From Nodosilinea sp. E11 (lineage in GTDB: Bacteria > Cyanobacteriota > Cyanobacteriia > Phormidesmidales > Phormidesmidaceae), in NCBI RefSeq assembly GCF_032813545.1, contig NZ_CP136520.1:924001-988000 (forward strand): DNA of 64,000 bases, given 5' to 3'. Shown one piece after another: positions 33,554 to 42,232 of the stretch (the stretch's first letter is position 1; each line of letters starts with the position of its first letter). The position numbers and the translations under genes were made by a program. The notes below the pieces were generated by a model that made no database searches, was not told the DNA's origin, and worked only from the letters and a program-made list of their open reading frames with translations.

Positions 33554-35143
33554 CTACAGAACACCGCGATGGCCGTTGGGCATAATCGTAGACCAGTTAG
33601 TGCGGGCCGAGGCCAGTTGGTCATCGGAAACCAGCGCACCGGTGAGGTCTGCCCCGCACAGGTTGGCCCCCCGCAGGTTGGCATTAGACAAACAGGCGCG
33701 GGCCAGGTTAGCCCCCCGTAGGTCAGCCCCCTCCAGGTTGGCGTAGTGGAAGTAGGCCTTGACCAGCTTGGCATTGCGCAGGGTAGCCCGACTCAAATTG
33801 GCACGGCCAAAATTAGCGTTACTGAGGTCAGATCCTTGGAAGTTGGCGCTAGGCAGTTTCGACTGATTAAAGTTGGCTTCTGCCAGCAAGGTGCGCTGAA
33901 GATCGAGGTTTTTGAACGTCTGTAGCGAAAAGTCGCGTCGCCCTTTGGTGTACTTTTGTTTGACATCTTCTGAGGAGAGCACGGTCGCCGAAGGAGTTAC
34001 CCGACGAGGTGGGGGCGCACCATTGCGGCCCAGCCCTGGGGAGGTAGCGCTCTTGGAATCGGAGTGCGATCGCTCGCGACGGGCGCGAATCGCTGCGGCC
34101 ATACGCGACGATGGCGACCCTCCCGAAGGAGTCATACCTGGCTGAGTAGATGGACCGCTGACCAGACCATAGCTATTACTATACCCACTGGCGGCTGAGC
34201 TGCCTGATGAGGGGAAGGCCATGTTCTGGGCCAAACTTTCCATGTAGGGTTCGAGATCTAAGTCGCGGTGAATCGCCTCTACGCTCTGATAGCGATGTTT
34301 CACCGAAACTTCGAGCATTTTTTGCAGCACGCCAGCAAAGTGATCGCTAATGTGAATCTGCTCACGCCACATGAGCTCGCCAGTATTGGGATCATAGTTA
34401 AGATCCTTGGGAGCTTTGCCGGAAAGCAGGTAGATGCAGGTGACTCCTAAAGCATAGATGTCGCTGGCATACACGGGGCGCATGGCCATTTGCTCAGGCG
34501 GTGCGTAGCCAGGAGTCCCAATGGCGTAGGCGGTGAGTGCTGTCTGGTCAGAGCTAGCTGCCTGGGCAGGGTTGACCTTATCTTTTACGGCTCCAAAGTC
34601 AATCAGCACCAGTTTTTTATCCTGGTCGCGGCGAATGATATTGGCGGGCTTAATATCGCGGTGAATAACGTGGTTGTCGTGGACGTACTGCACCATCGAC
34701 AAAATTTCGCTGAGAAATTGCTTTACCCCCGCTTCGGTAAAGGGGCCACCCCGCTTGACCTCCTGCTGGAGGGTAAAGCCGTTGATATACTCTTGGACCA
34801 GAAAAAATTCTTGACCACTCTCAAAATAGTCGAGCAGACGGGGCAGTTGGGGATGGTTGCCAATCATCCCTAAAATTTTGGCCTCCCGTTTAAACAGATC
34901 CCGAGCCATATCAAGGATATGGGGAGCTTCAGCCGAGGGGCGCAGTTGTTTGATAACACAGGGAGGCTTGCCCGGCAGTAGTTCGTCGCGGGCTAAAAAC
35001 GTAGCCCCAAAACCGCCTCGCCCCAGCGCCCGGATCATCCGATAGCGGCCTCGCAGCAACAGCTCTGCCCCACAGCATTGACAATGACTGACTGTGGGAG
35101 GGTTCTTAGGCTTTGAACAATCGGGTTGGATGCAGTAGCTCAT
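33554..35143 (-). CDS. spkB: Serine/threonine protein kinase with pentapeptide repeats (SpkB-like)
   Basis: A 529-aa Hanks-type kinase. The N-terminus carries a Cys pattern (CIQPDCSKP ... CQCCGAELL) like the SpkB group, in which it is redox-sensitive. The kinase domain follows: glycine loop GRGGFGATF, ATP-binding Lys in CVIKQL, HRDIKPANII catalytic loop and DFG, so it should be active. After a Ser/Gly/Pro-rich linker the C-terminus has about ten pentapeptide repeats (A(D/N)LxG), e.g. SNANFGRANLSRATL and ANLEGADLRGANL. The ATG at 35143 is preferred over the TTG at 35152. It is divergent from pheT. Confidence 0.9.
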   Translation of the reverse strand: MSYCIQPDCSKPKNPPTVSHCQCCGAELLLRGRYRMIRALGRGGFGATFLARDELLPGKPPCVIKQLRPSAEAPHILDMARDLFKREAKILGMIGNHPQLPRLLDYFESGQEFFLVQEYINGFTLQQEVKRGGPFTEAGVKQFLSEILSMVQYVHDNHVIHRDIKPANIIRRDQDKKLVLIDFGAVKDKVNPAQAASSDQTALTAYAIGTPGYAPPEQMAMRPVYASDIYALGVTCIYLLSGKAPKDLNYDPNTGELMWREQIHISDHFAGVLQKMLEVSVKHRYQSVEAIHRDLDLEPYMESLAQNMAFPSSGSSAASGYSNSYGLVSGPSTQPGMTPSGGSPSSRMAAAIRARRERSHSDSKSATSPGLGRNGAPPPRRVTPSATVLSSEDVKQKYTKGRRDFSLQTFKNLDLQRTLLAEANFNQSKLPSANFQGSDLSNANFGRANLSRATLRNAKLVKAYFHYANLEGADLRGANLARACLSNANLRGANLCGADLTGALVSDDQLASARTNWSTIMPNGHRGVL

Positions 35144-35531
35144 GCGGCCCAAGGTGGTGGATGTCTAAACGAGGCTCAAAGGCCTCATCTGGGATTGAGT
35201 TGCCAGCAGCGGAGGCCGTCAACAGGGAGCCACAACACCGCGAATGCGGGGGTTATGAGGGCCGACCCCATGCGGTACTGCCACATTACCCCAATTGTTC
35301 CCTCTTTCCGAGGGGGGTTATAGCATTCATCCCAAGGGATATATACTTCTGCGCGAAATTGAGGCGAAATGTGAAAAGTCGATGAAATTTCGATCCCCCT
35401 TTGTTAAGTGACCTAGGGGAGATGTGGTCAATCGGCGGCTGTCCTTTGGGTAGATGCAATGGCCGCAGGGTAGAATGTTTGGGCAATAAACCACAGCGTT
35501 CTAGACGTTTTAGCGGTCTCCTAGCCCTACC
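35144..35531. other. Divergent promoter region between the kinase and pheT
   Basis: About 390 bases with several short G/C tracts (for example GAGGGGGGTTA) and no convincing ORF. Promoters for both flanking genes must lie here. I see no T-box-like leader for pheT. Confidence 0.35.
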
Positions 35532-37970
35532 ATGCGCATATCTCTGAACTGGCTCAACGAATACGTCAATGTCCAGCTTTCTCCAGGGGAGCTGGCTGAT
35601 GCCCTGACCATGGCCGGCTTTGAGGTCGAAGATATTGAGGACAGACGCACCTGGGCTGATGGCGTGGTGGTCGGGCGAGTGGTAGAGCGCACCCCGCACC
35701 CCGATGCCGATAAACTCAGCGTTTGTGTGGTCGATATTGGTGAAGCCAATACGTCAACTATAGTGTGCGGCGCTGCCAATGTGCAGGCCAACATCTACGT
35801 GGCCGTCGCCACCGTCGAGACCTATCTGCCCGTAGTTGATTTGACCATTAAGCCCCGTAAATTGCGGGGGGTACCCTCGGCAGGCATGATCTGCTCTCTA
35901 GCCGAGCTGGGGTTGGCTAAAGAGTCTGAAGGAATTCATATCTTTGAGGCGGAAGCCCTAGAGCTGGGCCAGGACGTGCGCCCCCTACTAGGGCTAAATG
36001 ACGTGATTTTGGACGTGACCTCCACCGCTAACCGGGCCGATGCGCTCAGCATGGTGGGTATTGCCCGAGAGGTGGCGGCGATTACGGGGGCAGCGCTGCA
36101 TTTACCAGTCACTAAGTCCGTTGCCGTCCCCAGCAGTTCAGGGGCTCCGGCAATTTCGCTGCCCGATGCCAAAGCCTGCCCCATCTACATTGGTACGGTG
36201 CTTGAAAATATTGCTCTTGGTCCGTCACCCCAGTGGTTGCAGCAGCGACTCCAGGCGGCGGGCACCCGCCCCATTAACAATGTGGTAGACATCACTAACT
36301 ACGTGCTGCTGGAGTGGGGCCAACCGCTCCACGCCTTTGACCGCGATCGCCTGGTGACGACCGGGGACAGCCTCAGTCTCGGCGTGCGCTACGCCCATGC
36401 TGGCGAAACCCTGGTTACTCTTGACAGTCAAAAGCGCCAGCTAGCCCCCGAGACGCTATTGATTACCGCCAATGACCAACCCGTGGCCCTGGCTGGGGTG
36501 ATGGGCGGCGAAGCCACTGAGGTCCACGACGGTACTGTAGCCGTCATGCTAGAGGCCGCTTTTTTTGATGCGGCGGCCATTCGCAAGTCGGCCCGCAGCC
36601 AGGGGTTGCGCACCGAGGCCTCGGCCCGCTACGAGCGAGGGGTAAACCCGGCGGAGTTGGTACTCGCCTGCGATCGCGCCCTCCAGCTCCTGCAAGAGGT
36701 AGCCGGAGCGACCGTGGTGGCCCAAACCACCGGCACCACTGCCCTAGGAGCCACCATTCCCAGCCGGGTGCTCACGCTGCGGCTGAGTCGGGTCACCCAA
36801 CTGCTCGGCCAGGTCACCAACTTGGGTGACCACCCCCAAGACCTACCTCCCGAAACGATTCAAACCCTTTTAGAAACCCTGGGCTGCCAGGTTGTGGCGA
36901 CCGAGGCTGCGGGCGTGTGGGCGGTGACGGTGCCTCCCTACCGCTACCGCGATCTAGAGCGCGAAATTGATTTGATTGAAGAGGTAGCTCGCCTCTACGG
37001 CTACAACCACTTTGCCGATACCCTGCCCCAAAAGGCGATCGGCGGCTCGCTCTCGGTAGAAGCGGCCCTGCACCGTCGGCTGCGCGAGTCCTTTCGCGCC
37101 GCTGGGCTAACGGAGCTGCTGCACTACTCGTTGACTAAACCGATTAGCGATCGCCAGGTTACCCTCGCCAACCCCCTCTTTCCTGAATACTCTGCCCTGC
37201 GCCAGGATCTAGTCGATGGTCTGATTGAGGCCTACGCCTTTAACCTCAACCAGGGCAACGGCCCGCTGAACGGGTTTGAGGTTGGCCATATTTTCTGGCA
37301 AGACGAGGCGGGTATTCACGAGGCGGAAGCGATCGGTGGCATTGTGGGAGGCGACGGGCGATCGAGCCAGTGGGTTACCAGTGGTCAGGCTCAACCGCTC
37401 ACCTGGTACGAGGCCAAAGGCGTGCTTGACGGCGTGTTTAGTCGCCTGGGGCTAGCGGTTGACTACCGCGCCGACAGCACCGATCCTCGGTTTCACCCCG
37501 GTCGCACCGCATCGCTGTGGGTGCGGGGGCGGCTAGAGCTGGGACGCTTTGGCCAGCTACACCCCCAACTGCGCCAGCAGCGGCAGTTGCCCGCCGAAGT
37601 CTATGTGTTTCAGCTCAACTGGTCGGCGCTGGAGACCTGCCTGGTGCCGGTACTGCAAAAGTCAGTTAAGTTCGCGGCGTATTCGACCTTCCCGGTGAGC
37701 GATCGCGACCTGGCCTTCTACGCTCCCCTAGAGGTCACCGTCGCCCACCTAACGACTGCCATGACCAAAGCCGGGGGCAAATTGCTAGAGTCGGTCGCCC
37801 TCTTCGACGAGTACCGGGGTGAAAGCGTCCCCCAAGGACAGCGCAGCCTAGCCTTTCGATTGGTTTACCGCTCCCCCGATCAGACTCTTACTGACGATGC
37901 CGTAGACCCTGTTCACCAAAAGGTGCGTGCCACCCTAGAGAAACAGTTCGGCGTAACGCTGCGCAGCTAA
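35532..37970 (+). CDS. pheT: Phenylalanine--tRNA ligase beta subunit
   Basis: Beta subunit of the heterotetrameric phenylalanyl-tRNA synthetase, 812 aa, normal length. Domain order is standard: N-terminal [12 protein letters not shown], tRNA-binding (EMAP-II-like) domain with [12 protein letters not shown] near residue 57, B3/B4 editing domain around 215-400 with [17 protein letters not shown]5, the catalytic-like core with [22 protein letters not shown] split across strands, and the C-terminal FDX anticodon-binding domain with [12 protein letters not shown]. The alpha subunit pheS is not nearby, as is common in cyanobacteria. Confidence 0.97.
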   Translation: MRISLNWLNEYVNVQLSPGELADALTMAGFEVEDIEDRRTWADGVVVGRVVERTPHPDADKLSVCVVDIGEANTSTIVCGAANVQANIYVAVATVETYLPVVDLTIKPRKLRGVPSAGMICSLAELGLAKESEGIHIFEAEALELGQDVRPLLGLNDVILDVTSTANRADALSMVGIAREVAAITGAALHLPVTKSVAVPSSSGAPAISLPDAKACPIYIGTVLENIALGPSPQWLQQRLQAAGTRPINNVVDITNYVLLEWGQPLHAFDRDRLVTTGDSLSLGVRYAHAGETLVTLDSQKRQLAPETLLITANDQPVALAGVMGGEATEVHDGTVAVMLEAAFFDAAAIRKSARSQGLRTEASARYERGVNPAELVLACDRALQLLQEVAGATVVAQTTGTTALGATIPSRVLTLRLSRVTQLLGQVTNLGDHPQDLPPETIQTLLETLGCQVVATEAAGVWAVTVPPYRYRDLEREIDLIEEVARLYGYNHFADTLPQKAIGGSLSVEAALHRRLRESFRAAGLTELLHYSLTKPISDRQVTLANPLFPEYSALRQDLVDGLIEAYAFNLNQGNGPLNGFEVGHIFWQDEAGIHEAEAIGGIVGGDGRSSQWVTSGQAQPLTWYEAKGVLDGVFSRLGLAVDYRADSTDPRFHPGRTASLWVRGRLELGRFGQLHPQLRQQRQLPAEVYVFQLNWSALETCLVPVLQKSVKFAAYSTFPVSDRDLAFYAPLEVTVAHLTTAMTKAGGKLLESVALFDEYRGESVPQGQRSLAFRLVYRSPDQTLTDDAVDPVHQKVRATLEKQFGVTLRS

Positions 37971-38003
37971 GCGCTCCAAAATCCGCGTTCCCAAGTCGGC
38001 ATC

Positions 38004-38033
38004 TGATACTAAATCCTATCTGTCTACCCCCGA
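38004..38033 (+). repeat. Interspersed repeat, diverged copy 3
   Basis: GATACTAAATCCTAT-x-TGTCTACCCCCGA resembles the left half of the repeats at 19902 and 28439, followed by a different right half. It lies between convergent pheT and the DUF4349 gene. Confidence 0.4.
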
Positions 38034-38150
38034 TTTGTCGGGGCATTGCAGTGCAATGCTCCTACGAGGTATCAATTTCGAATCGGGGTTTTGTAGGTCA
38101 GATTCGGTATGAGCAAACGTCACCAGGGAAAGCGGGCTGGGCCAGAGCGC

Positions 38151-39125
38151 TTAGCTGTTGTCAGCTTCCGCAGTCGCAGGCGGCTGCGAATGACTCTGCC
38201 AAAGCCGATAGCCGCCGTAGCCAAGCGCCGCCAGCAGCACCCAGTAGGGGCTAAAGGCTAGCAGCCACAGCCCTAGCTTTAGACCGCTAACGGTGAATGT
38301 TTTGACCGACTGGGTAGCCGATTTCCAGGTGTTGCCAAGGGTTTCGCCCACGGGCCGCAACGGTGGCACTGAGGTAACAGGGCTTTGCAGGGTCAGGTCA
38401 ATTTGGGAGAAGGCGACTTGACGCCGGAGATTTTGCTGCTGAGCCGCCATTCGCTCAATACCCTCGCGCACGGTGCTGAGTTCCCGCGCCACCTCCAGCA
38501 CGTGGGAAATTTCCCCCGATCGCGCCATGATTTCTAGCAGGGCCGCCTCAGCCTGGCGCAGATTCTTCAACCGCGCCTCCAGATCGACCAGCTGACTGGA
38601 GACGTCTTCTGCGGTCAACGACTGCTGCTGCACCGTTCCTAACGGCCTCAGGGCTTCTAGCACCGAGTCTAGCTCCGCCTGGGGCACCCGCAGCGTTAGC
38701 GAAACCTGCTGGGCGGTGCCCTCGGGAGAACGATGATCTTGCAGGCTTAGCACATCGCCCTGAGCCTGCTGAATGATGGTCTGTACCTGAGTAACGGCTG
38801 TATCGATATCGGTGAGCACCAGCACCAAGCTGGCCTGCTTGACCAGCTGAGGCGTAGGCTGGCCAATATCGCTCGGGGTTGGCTCAGGCATGCCGCTCCG
38901 TTTCGCCATATCCGCAGCTCCCGGTTCTGCTGCTGGAGCGATCGCCTGATTTTCAGCTGTGGGCGCAGCCCCACCCAGCGCCATATCAGCCTCCGTAGAC
39001 AGGGCCTCTTGTCTGAACACAATTTCAGGTACCTCGGCACAGCCACCAACCAGGGTCGCCCCCAGGACGATCGCTAACAGGGCAACACGATGGGTACACA
39101 GTCGGGGGAATGCAGAGCGGGTCAT
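38151..39125 (-). CDS. DUF4349 domain lipoprotein
   Basis: A 324-aa envelope lipoprotein. The signal peptide ends in a lipobox (LVGGC, Cys29). The DUF4349 domain spans about residues 85-310, including LVLTDIDTAVTQVQTIIQQAQGDVLSL, a Leu/Gln-rich coiled-coil (LVDLEARLKNLRQAEAALLEIM) and a C-terminal membrane segment (LLAFSPYWVLLAALGYGGYRLW). The conserved segment RVPQAELDSVLEALRPLG is typical of the family. Members are membrane-linked and of unknown function. Confidence 0.85.
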   Translation of the reverse strand: MTRSAFPRLCTHRVALLAIVLGATLVGGCAEVPEIVFRQEALSTEADMALGGAAPTAENQAIAPAAEPGAADMAKRSGMPEPTPSDIGQPTPQLVKQASLVLVLTDIDTAVTQVQTIIQQAQGDVLSLQDHRSPEGTAQQVSLTLRVPQAELDSVLEALRPLGTVQQQSLTAEDVSSQLVDLEARLKNLRQAEAALLEIMARSGEISHVLEVARELSTVREGIERMAAQQQNLRRQVAFSQIDLTLQSPVTSVPPLRPVGETLGNTWKSATQSVKTFTVSGLKLGLWLLAFSPYWVLLAALGYGGYRLWQSHSQPPATAEADNS

Positions 39126-39286
39126 GGGGTTGCCTCAGCCAAACTCGGATGGTTTTACTATGGCCCGAGCACAGCAGGGCTCTATGGGACGTTACCAATA
39201 CTGAAACCGAGCTGGGAACGCTAGGCGATCGCGTTCTCTGTGCGCCAGGAAGGCTTTGGCCTAGAATTGGAACCATAGGAGTGCTT

Positions 39287-39697
39287 ATGACCACAACCCC
39301 TGATCGAGAACCCACTCTGACCGACGTTGTTGAGCAAATTATTGCGCTGAGAAGCGACTTGGGACAGAGCCGTCAAGAGCTGAATGACAAACTAGAGCAG
39401 AGCCGTCAAGAGCTGAATGACAAACTAGAGCAGAGCCGTCAAGAGCTGAATGACAAACTAGAGCAGAGTCGTCAAGAGCTGAATGACAAACTAGAGCAGA
39501 GTCGTCAGGAGCTGAAGTCGGAGGTAGAGCGCTGGGATGAGCGTTTCTTCCAGTTTCAGCGGGATAACTTGACCACGGCGCGTACCATCATCATTACGGC
39601 AGGGAGTGTGGTAATTTTGTCGCCGGTACTTCAGGCGCTTGCGCCAGCGATTCAAACGGTGGTATCTCGGCTGGTTGGGATAGATGTCGCCCAGTAG
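39287..39697 (+). CDS. Hendecad-repeat coiled-coil membrane protein
   Basis: A 136-aa protein from the ATG at 39287, which has AGGAG six bases upstream; the longer frame from 39110 lacks support. Residues 27-77 consist of four nearly identical 11-residue units QSRQELNDKLE and a partial fifth, predicting a long right-handed coiled coil. Then come ERWDERFFQFQRDN and one hydrophobic segment (TIIITAGSVVILSPVLQAL) near the C-terminus. Similar small coiled-coil plus membrane-anchor proteins are common in cyanobacteria. Function unknown. Confidence 0.72.
   Translation: MTTTPDREPTLTDVVEQIIALRSDLGQSRQELNDKLEQSRQELNDKLEQSRQELNDKLEQSRQELNDKLEQSRQELKSEVERWDERFFQFQRDNLTTARTIIITAGSVVILSPVLQALAPAIQTVVSRLVGIDVAQ
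39365..39517 (+). repeat. 33-bp tandem repeat inside the coiled-coil gene
   Basis: Four full 33-base units (39365-39397, 39398-39430, 39431-39463, 39464-39496) and one partial (39497-39517). The first three units are identical and the fourth differs by C to T near its start. Near-identity at DNA level suggests recent expansion by slippage or unequal recombination. The length is a multiple of three, so copy-number changes keep the frame. Confidence 0.9.
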
Positions 39698-39736
39698 GAC
39701 CGCGAAGAACATCAAGAGATAGGAGCGATCGCCTCA

Positions 39737-39994
39737 GTGTCAGACCCGATTACCGTCACCGTCAAACTCTTTGCCATTTACCAGGAGGCCTACGGCAGTC
39801 CTGAGGCACAGTGGCAGTTTCCCGCTGGGGCAACGGTGGGCAATGTGCGCGATCGCGCTCTGGCTGAGCATCCAACACTAGAACCGTGGCGCGATCGCAC
39901 CCGCTTGGGCCTCAACCTCCAGTTTGTCGCCGACGATACTCCGCTCCAGGACGGCGACGAGGTGGTGCTGATTCCTCCGGTGAGCGGCGGCTAG
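39737..39994 (+). CDS. moaD: MoaD/ThiS family sulfur-carrier protein
   Basis: An 85-aa beta-grasp protein that starts at GTG and ends in PPVSGG. The C-terminal Gly-Gly is the site of thiocarboxylation in MoaD and ThiS. Strands VTVKLFAIYQEAYG and FVADDTPLQDGDEVVLIPPV match MoaD, the small subunit of molybdopterin synthase, better than ThiS because of the length and the LFAIYQEA opening. The large subunit MoaE is not adjacent, so assignment within the family is probable rather than certain. Confidence 0.85.
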   Translation: MSDPITVTVKLFAIYQEAYGSPEAQWQFPAGATVGNVRDRALAEHPTLEPWRDRTRLGLNLQFVADDTPLQDGDEVVLIPPVSGG

Positions 39995-40041
39995 CGCTAG
40001 TACAATTGCCCTAAGATGACGAATTCACCCAGGGGCTTTGC

Positions 40042-41858
40042 TTAGCTCACCAATTCGCCGGTTTCTTGCAGCACGTGCAGGCGGTGGTAGATACCGCCGT
40101 GGGCCAGCAGCTCCTCGTGGTTACCCACTTCGGCAATGCGGCCCTCATCCAGCACCACAATCTTGTCGGCCTCCCGCACCGTGCTGAGCCGGTGGGCAAT
40201 GATAATCGTGGTGCGCGTGCCGAGAATCGAGCGCATGGCCAGCTGGATCGATCGCTCCGACTCGTAGTCGAGGCTAGAGGTGGCCTCGTCAAACACCAGC
40301 ACATCGGGGTTGACTAGCAAGGCGCGGGCAATGCCCAGTCGCTGCCGCTGACCACCCGAGAGCCGCACCCCCGTTCACCCACCACCGTGTAATAGCCCTT
40401 GGGCAGTCGATGAATGAACTCATCTACCCGAGCGATGCGGCAGGCTTCGTTGACCTGCTCCATAGTAGCGGTGGGGTTGCCGTACTTGAGGTTGTCAAGC
40501 AGGGTGCCGTTAAACACGTCCACCTCTTGGTGCACGATCGCCAGCCGCTTCCGGTAACCCGTCACATCTAACCGGCGAATGTCTTCGCCATCGATCAGAA
40601 TGCGGCCGCCGTGGGGGTCGAAGTAGCGAAACAGCAGTTTCACCAGAGTCGATTTGCCCGAACCGGAGCGGCCCACCAGCGCTACCGTTTGGTAGGGCTC
40701 GATCAGCAGATCGATGGCTTGCAGCACGGGCTTTTGGTCATCGTAGCCAAAGCTCACCTGGTCGAAGTGCACCTTGCCGGTGAACTGATAGGTGGGCAGG
40801 CTCTCGGGGGCGTCGGTCAGGTTTACCACGTCGGTGCCCAGGGGCTCTTCCATAAATTCGTGGAAGTGCAGCATGGAGGCGTAGCGGCGGGCAAAAATTT
40901 CCGCCAAGTTGCTAATCGGTTCTAGCTCGGAGTAGGCCATACTCGACACCGTCAGGGTGGTGACAAAGTGCCCTAGCGAGATGTGTCCCTGCAGGGTGGC
41001 CAGCAGCGTCATCACCAAAACGCCGAACACGCAGCTCTGGATGATGAAATTCTGCCAGGTGGACAGAATGACGTAGCCCTTGTGAATAACGTGAAGCACC
41101 ATCGTGAACTCTCGTTCCAGGCGTTGCTGCTGCCGCTGTAGCTCTTGGGTTTCGGTGGCAAAGGCCTTCACGGTTTTAATGTTGGTGATAATCTCCGAGG
41201 TACGACTTTCAGTGTTTTCGATGTGGCTGTCAAGGATTTGCTCTTTCTGGTTGAGACGAATTAGATCTTTACAGCTAAAGCTCAAAATCAAGATAAACGA
41301 CACCAAGAAGGCTAGAGCAATCCGCCAGTCGATCCAGGCAATCAGCAGAAAGATACCGGTAATGCGAAACAGTTGAGGGATCAGCTGACCGGCAATTTCA
41401 GGATAGGTCCAGGTGTGGTTAGACAGCCCCCGCGCCACTCGGCCAGAAATCCGACCAGGGTTATTTTCGTCGTAGAAGCCTAGGGGCAGGGTAAGCAGTT
41501 TGCGCGCCACCGATAGCGAGTGATCGCGTCGGGTACGCAGGGCAATATCCCAGTGAAACCAGGTGCCTAGCCAGGGCTGAATGGGGGCGCGTACTACAGT
41601 AACGACAAAGATAACGAACAGAAAAAGGGCAATAGCTAGACCCGCCCCGGCTGGGTAGCCCACGGCGGCACCCACCCGATTGATAATTCCTTGACTAAGG
41701 GGGTCAACCGACTGGTTTGAAAGGACGTTGAGAATTTGCCCAATGCAGTAGGGCACCGCTAAATCGACAATCTGAAACAGACTGCTGGCGGCAATGCTAA
41801 AGACGGCCGCTCGGCGGTAGCGGCTGTAGTAGCGAATAACGTGATGAAAGGAAGCCAT
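40042..41858 (-). pseudogene. ABC exporter (membrane plus ATPase fusion) with a one-base frameshift
   Basis: A fused ABC transporter half-molecule of about 605 residues if the frame is restored. The membrane domain occupies about residues 1-330, starting MASFHHVIRYYSRYRRAAV with the usual six segments. The ATPase has Walker A GRSGSGKST and Q-loop VHQE in the first frame. At about 40368-40372 a run of five C (G on the coding strand) is one base short, and the sequence drops out of frame in place of [13 protein letters not shown]. The second frame (40042-40368) carries the signature [10 protein letters not shown], Walker [14 protein letters not shown] and the H-loop AHRLSTV intact. This is either a real inactivating deletion or an error in a homopolymer. 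A perfect palindrome at 41886-41907 lies just upstream. Confidence 0.8.
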
Positions 41859-41885
41859 GACGGTAACCGTCCTGCGATCGAGTAC

Positions 41886-41907
41886 GTTGTAGTATACATA
41901 CTACAAC
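41886..41907. promoter_or_regulatory. Perfect palindrome, candidate operator of the ABC exporter
   Basis: GTTGTAGTAT (41886-41895), AC, ATACTACAAC (41898-41907) is perfectly symmetrical. It begins 28 bases upstream of the exporter start codon, where it would overlap the promoter. The arms contain TAGTAT/ATACTA, reminiscent of operators for BlaI/MecI or PadR/TetR-type repressors that control drug exporters. No repressor gene is adjacent. Confidence 0.6.
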
Positions 41908-42103
41908 ACAGGATTATGGATTCTGCAAGGCCCTTGTGATTAGCAGATTGGGTTAACTAATTGGTTCAGCCCTTTGCTTTAGGCTGGCTAACCAGGTCAC
42001 CAGCGAGGTGTTGGGGGTGCTCTGCAGCATGCCCTTGCTCAGCTAGGCATAGCCGTAGTCACCTGGGTTAGGACATCTAGAAACTTTAGAAACGTTCGAA
42101 CGC

Positions 42104-42226
42104 TTAAACGTTCTTAGGGAAAAAGACATCTTGGCCACCGGCATCGGGCCGAATAAACCCAAAGCCGCGATCATCTTTCCATGTTGCCAGTTTGCCGCTG
42201 CAAAGCTCAGGTTTCTCAGATTTCAT
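42104..42226 (-). pseudogene. Truncated cold-shock domain protein
   Basis: A 40-residue ORF, too short for most gene callers, starting six bases after the stop of the hybrid kinase on the same strand. It begins MKSEKPELCSGKLATWKDD and continues GFGFIRPDAGGQDVFF, an excellent match to the first half of a cold-shock domain with RNP-1 (RGFGFI) and the beginning of RNP-2 (DVFF). It then ends KNV-stop where VFLHIS and the rest of the barrel should follow. In cyanobacteria this N-terminus usually belongs to a cold-shock/DUF1294 protein. It is probably a gene remnant. Confidence 0.75.
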
Positions 42227-42232
42227 CGTCAG

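Noticed and set aside
39110-39286. Upstream extension of the hendecad-repeat gene
   Set aside because: Overlaps the start of the divergent DUF4349 gene, and the strong ribosome site is at the downstream ATG at 39287.
39365-39517. Possible CRISPR-like array
   Set aside because: The repeat units are directly contiguous without spacers and are in frame inside a coding region, so this is a coding tandem repeat.
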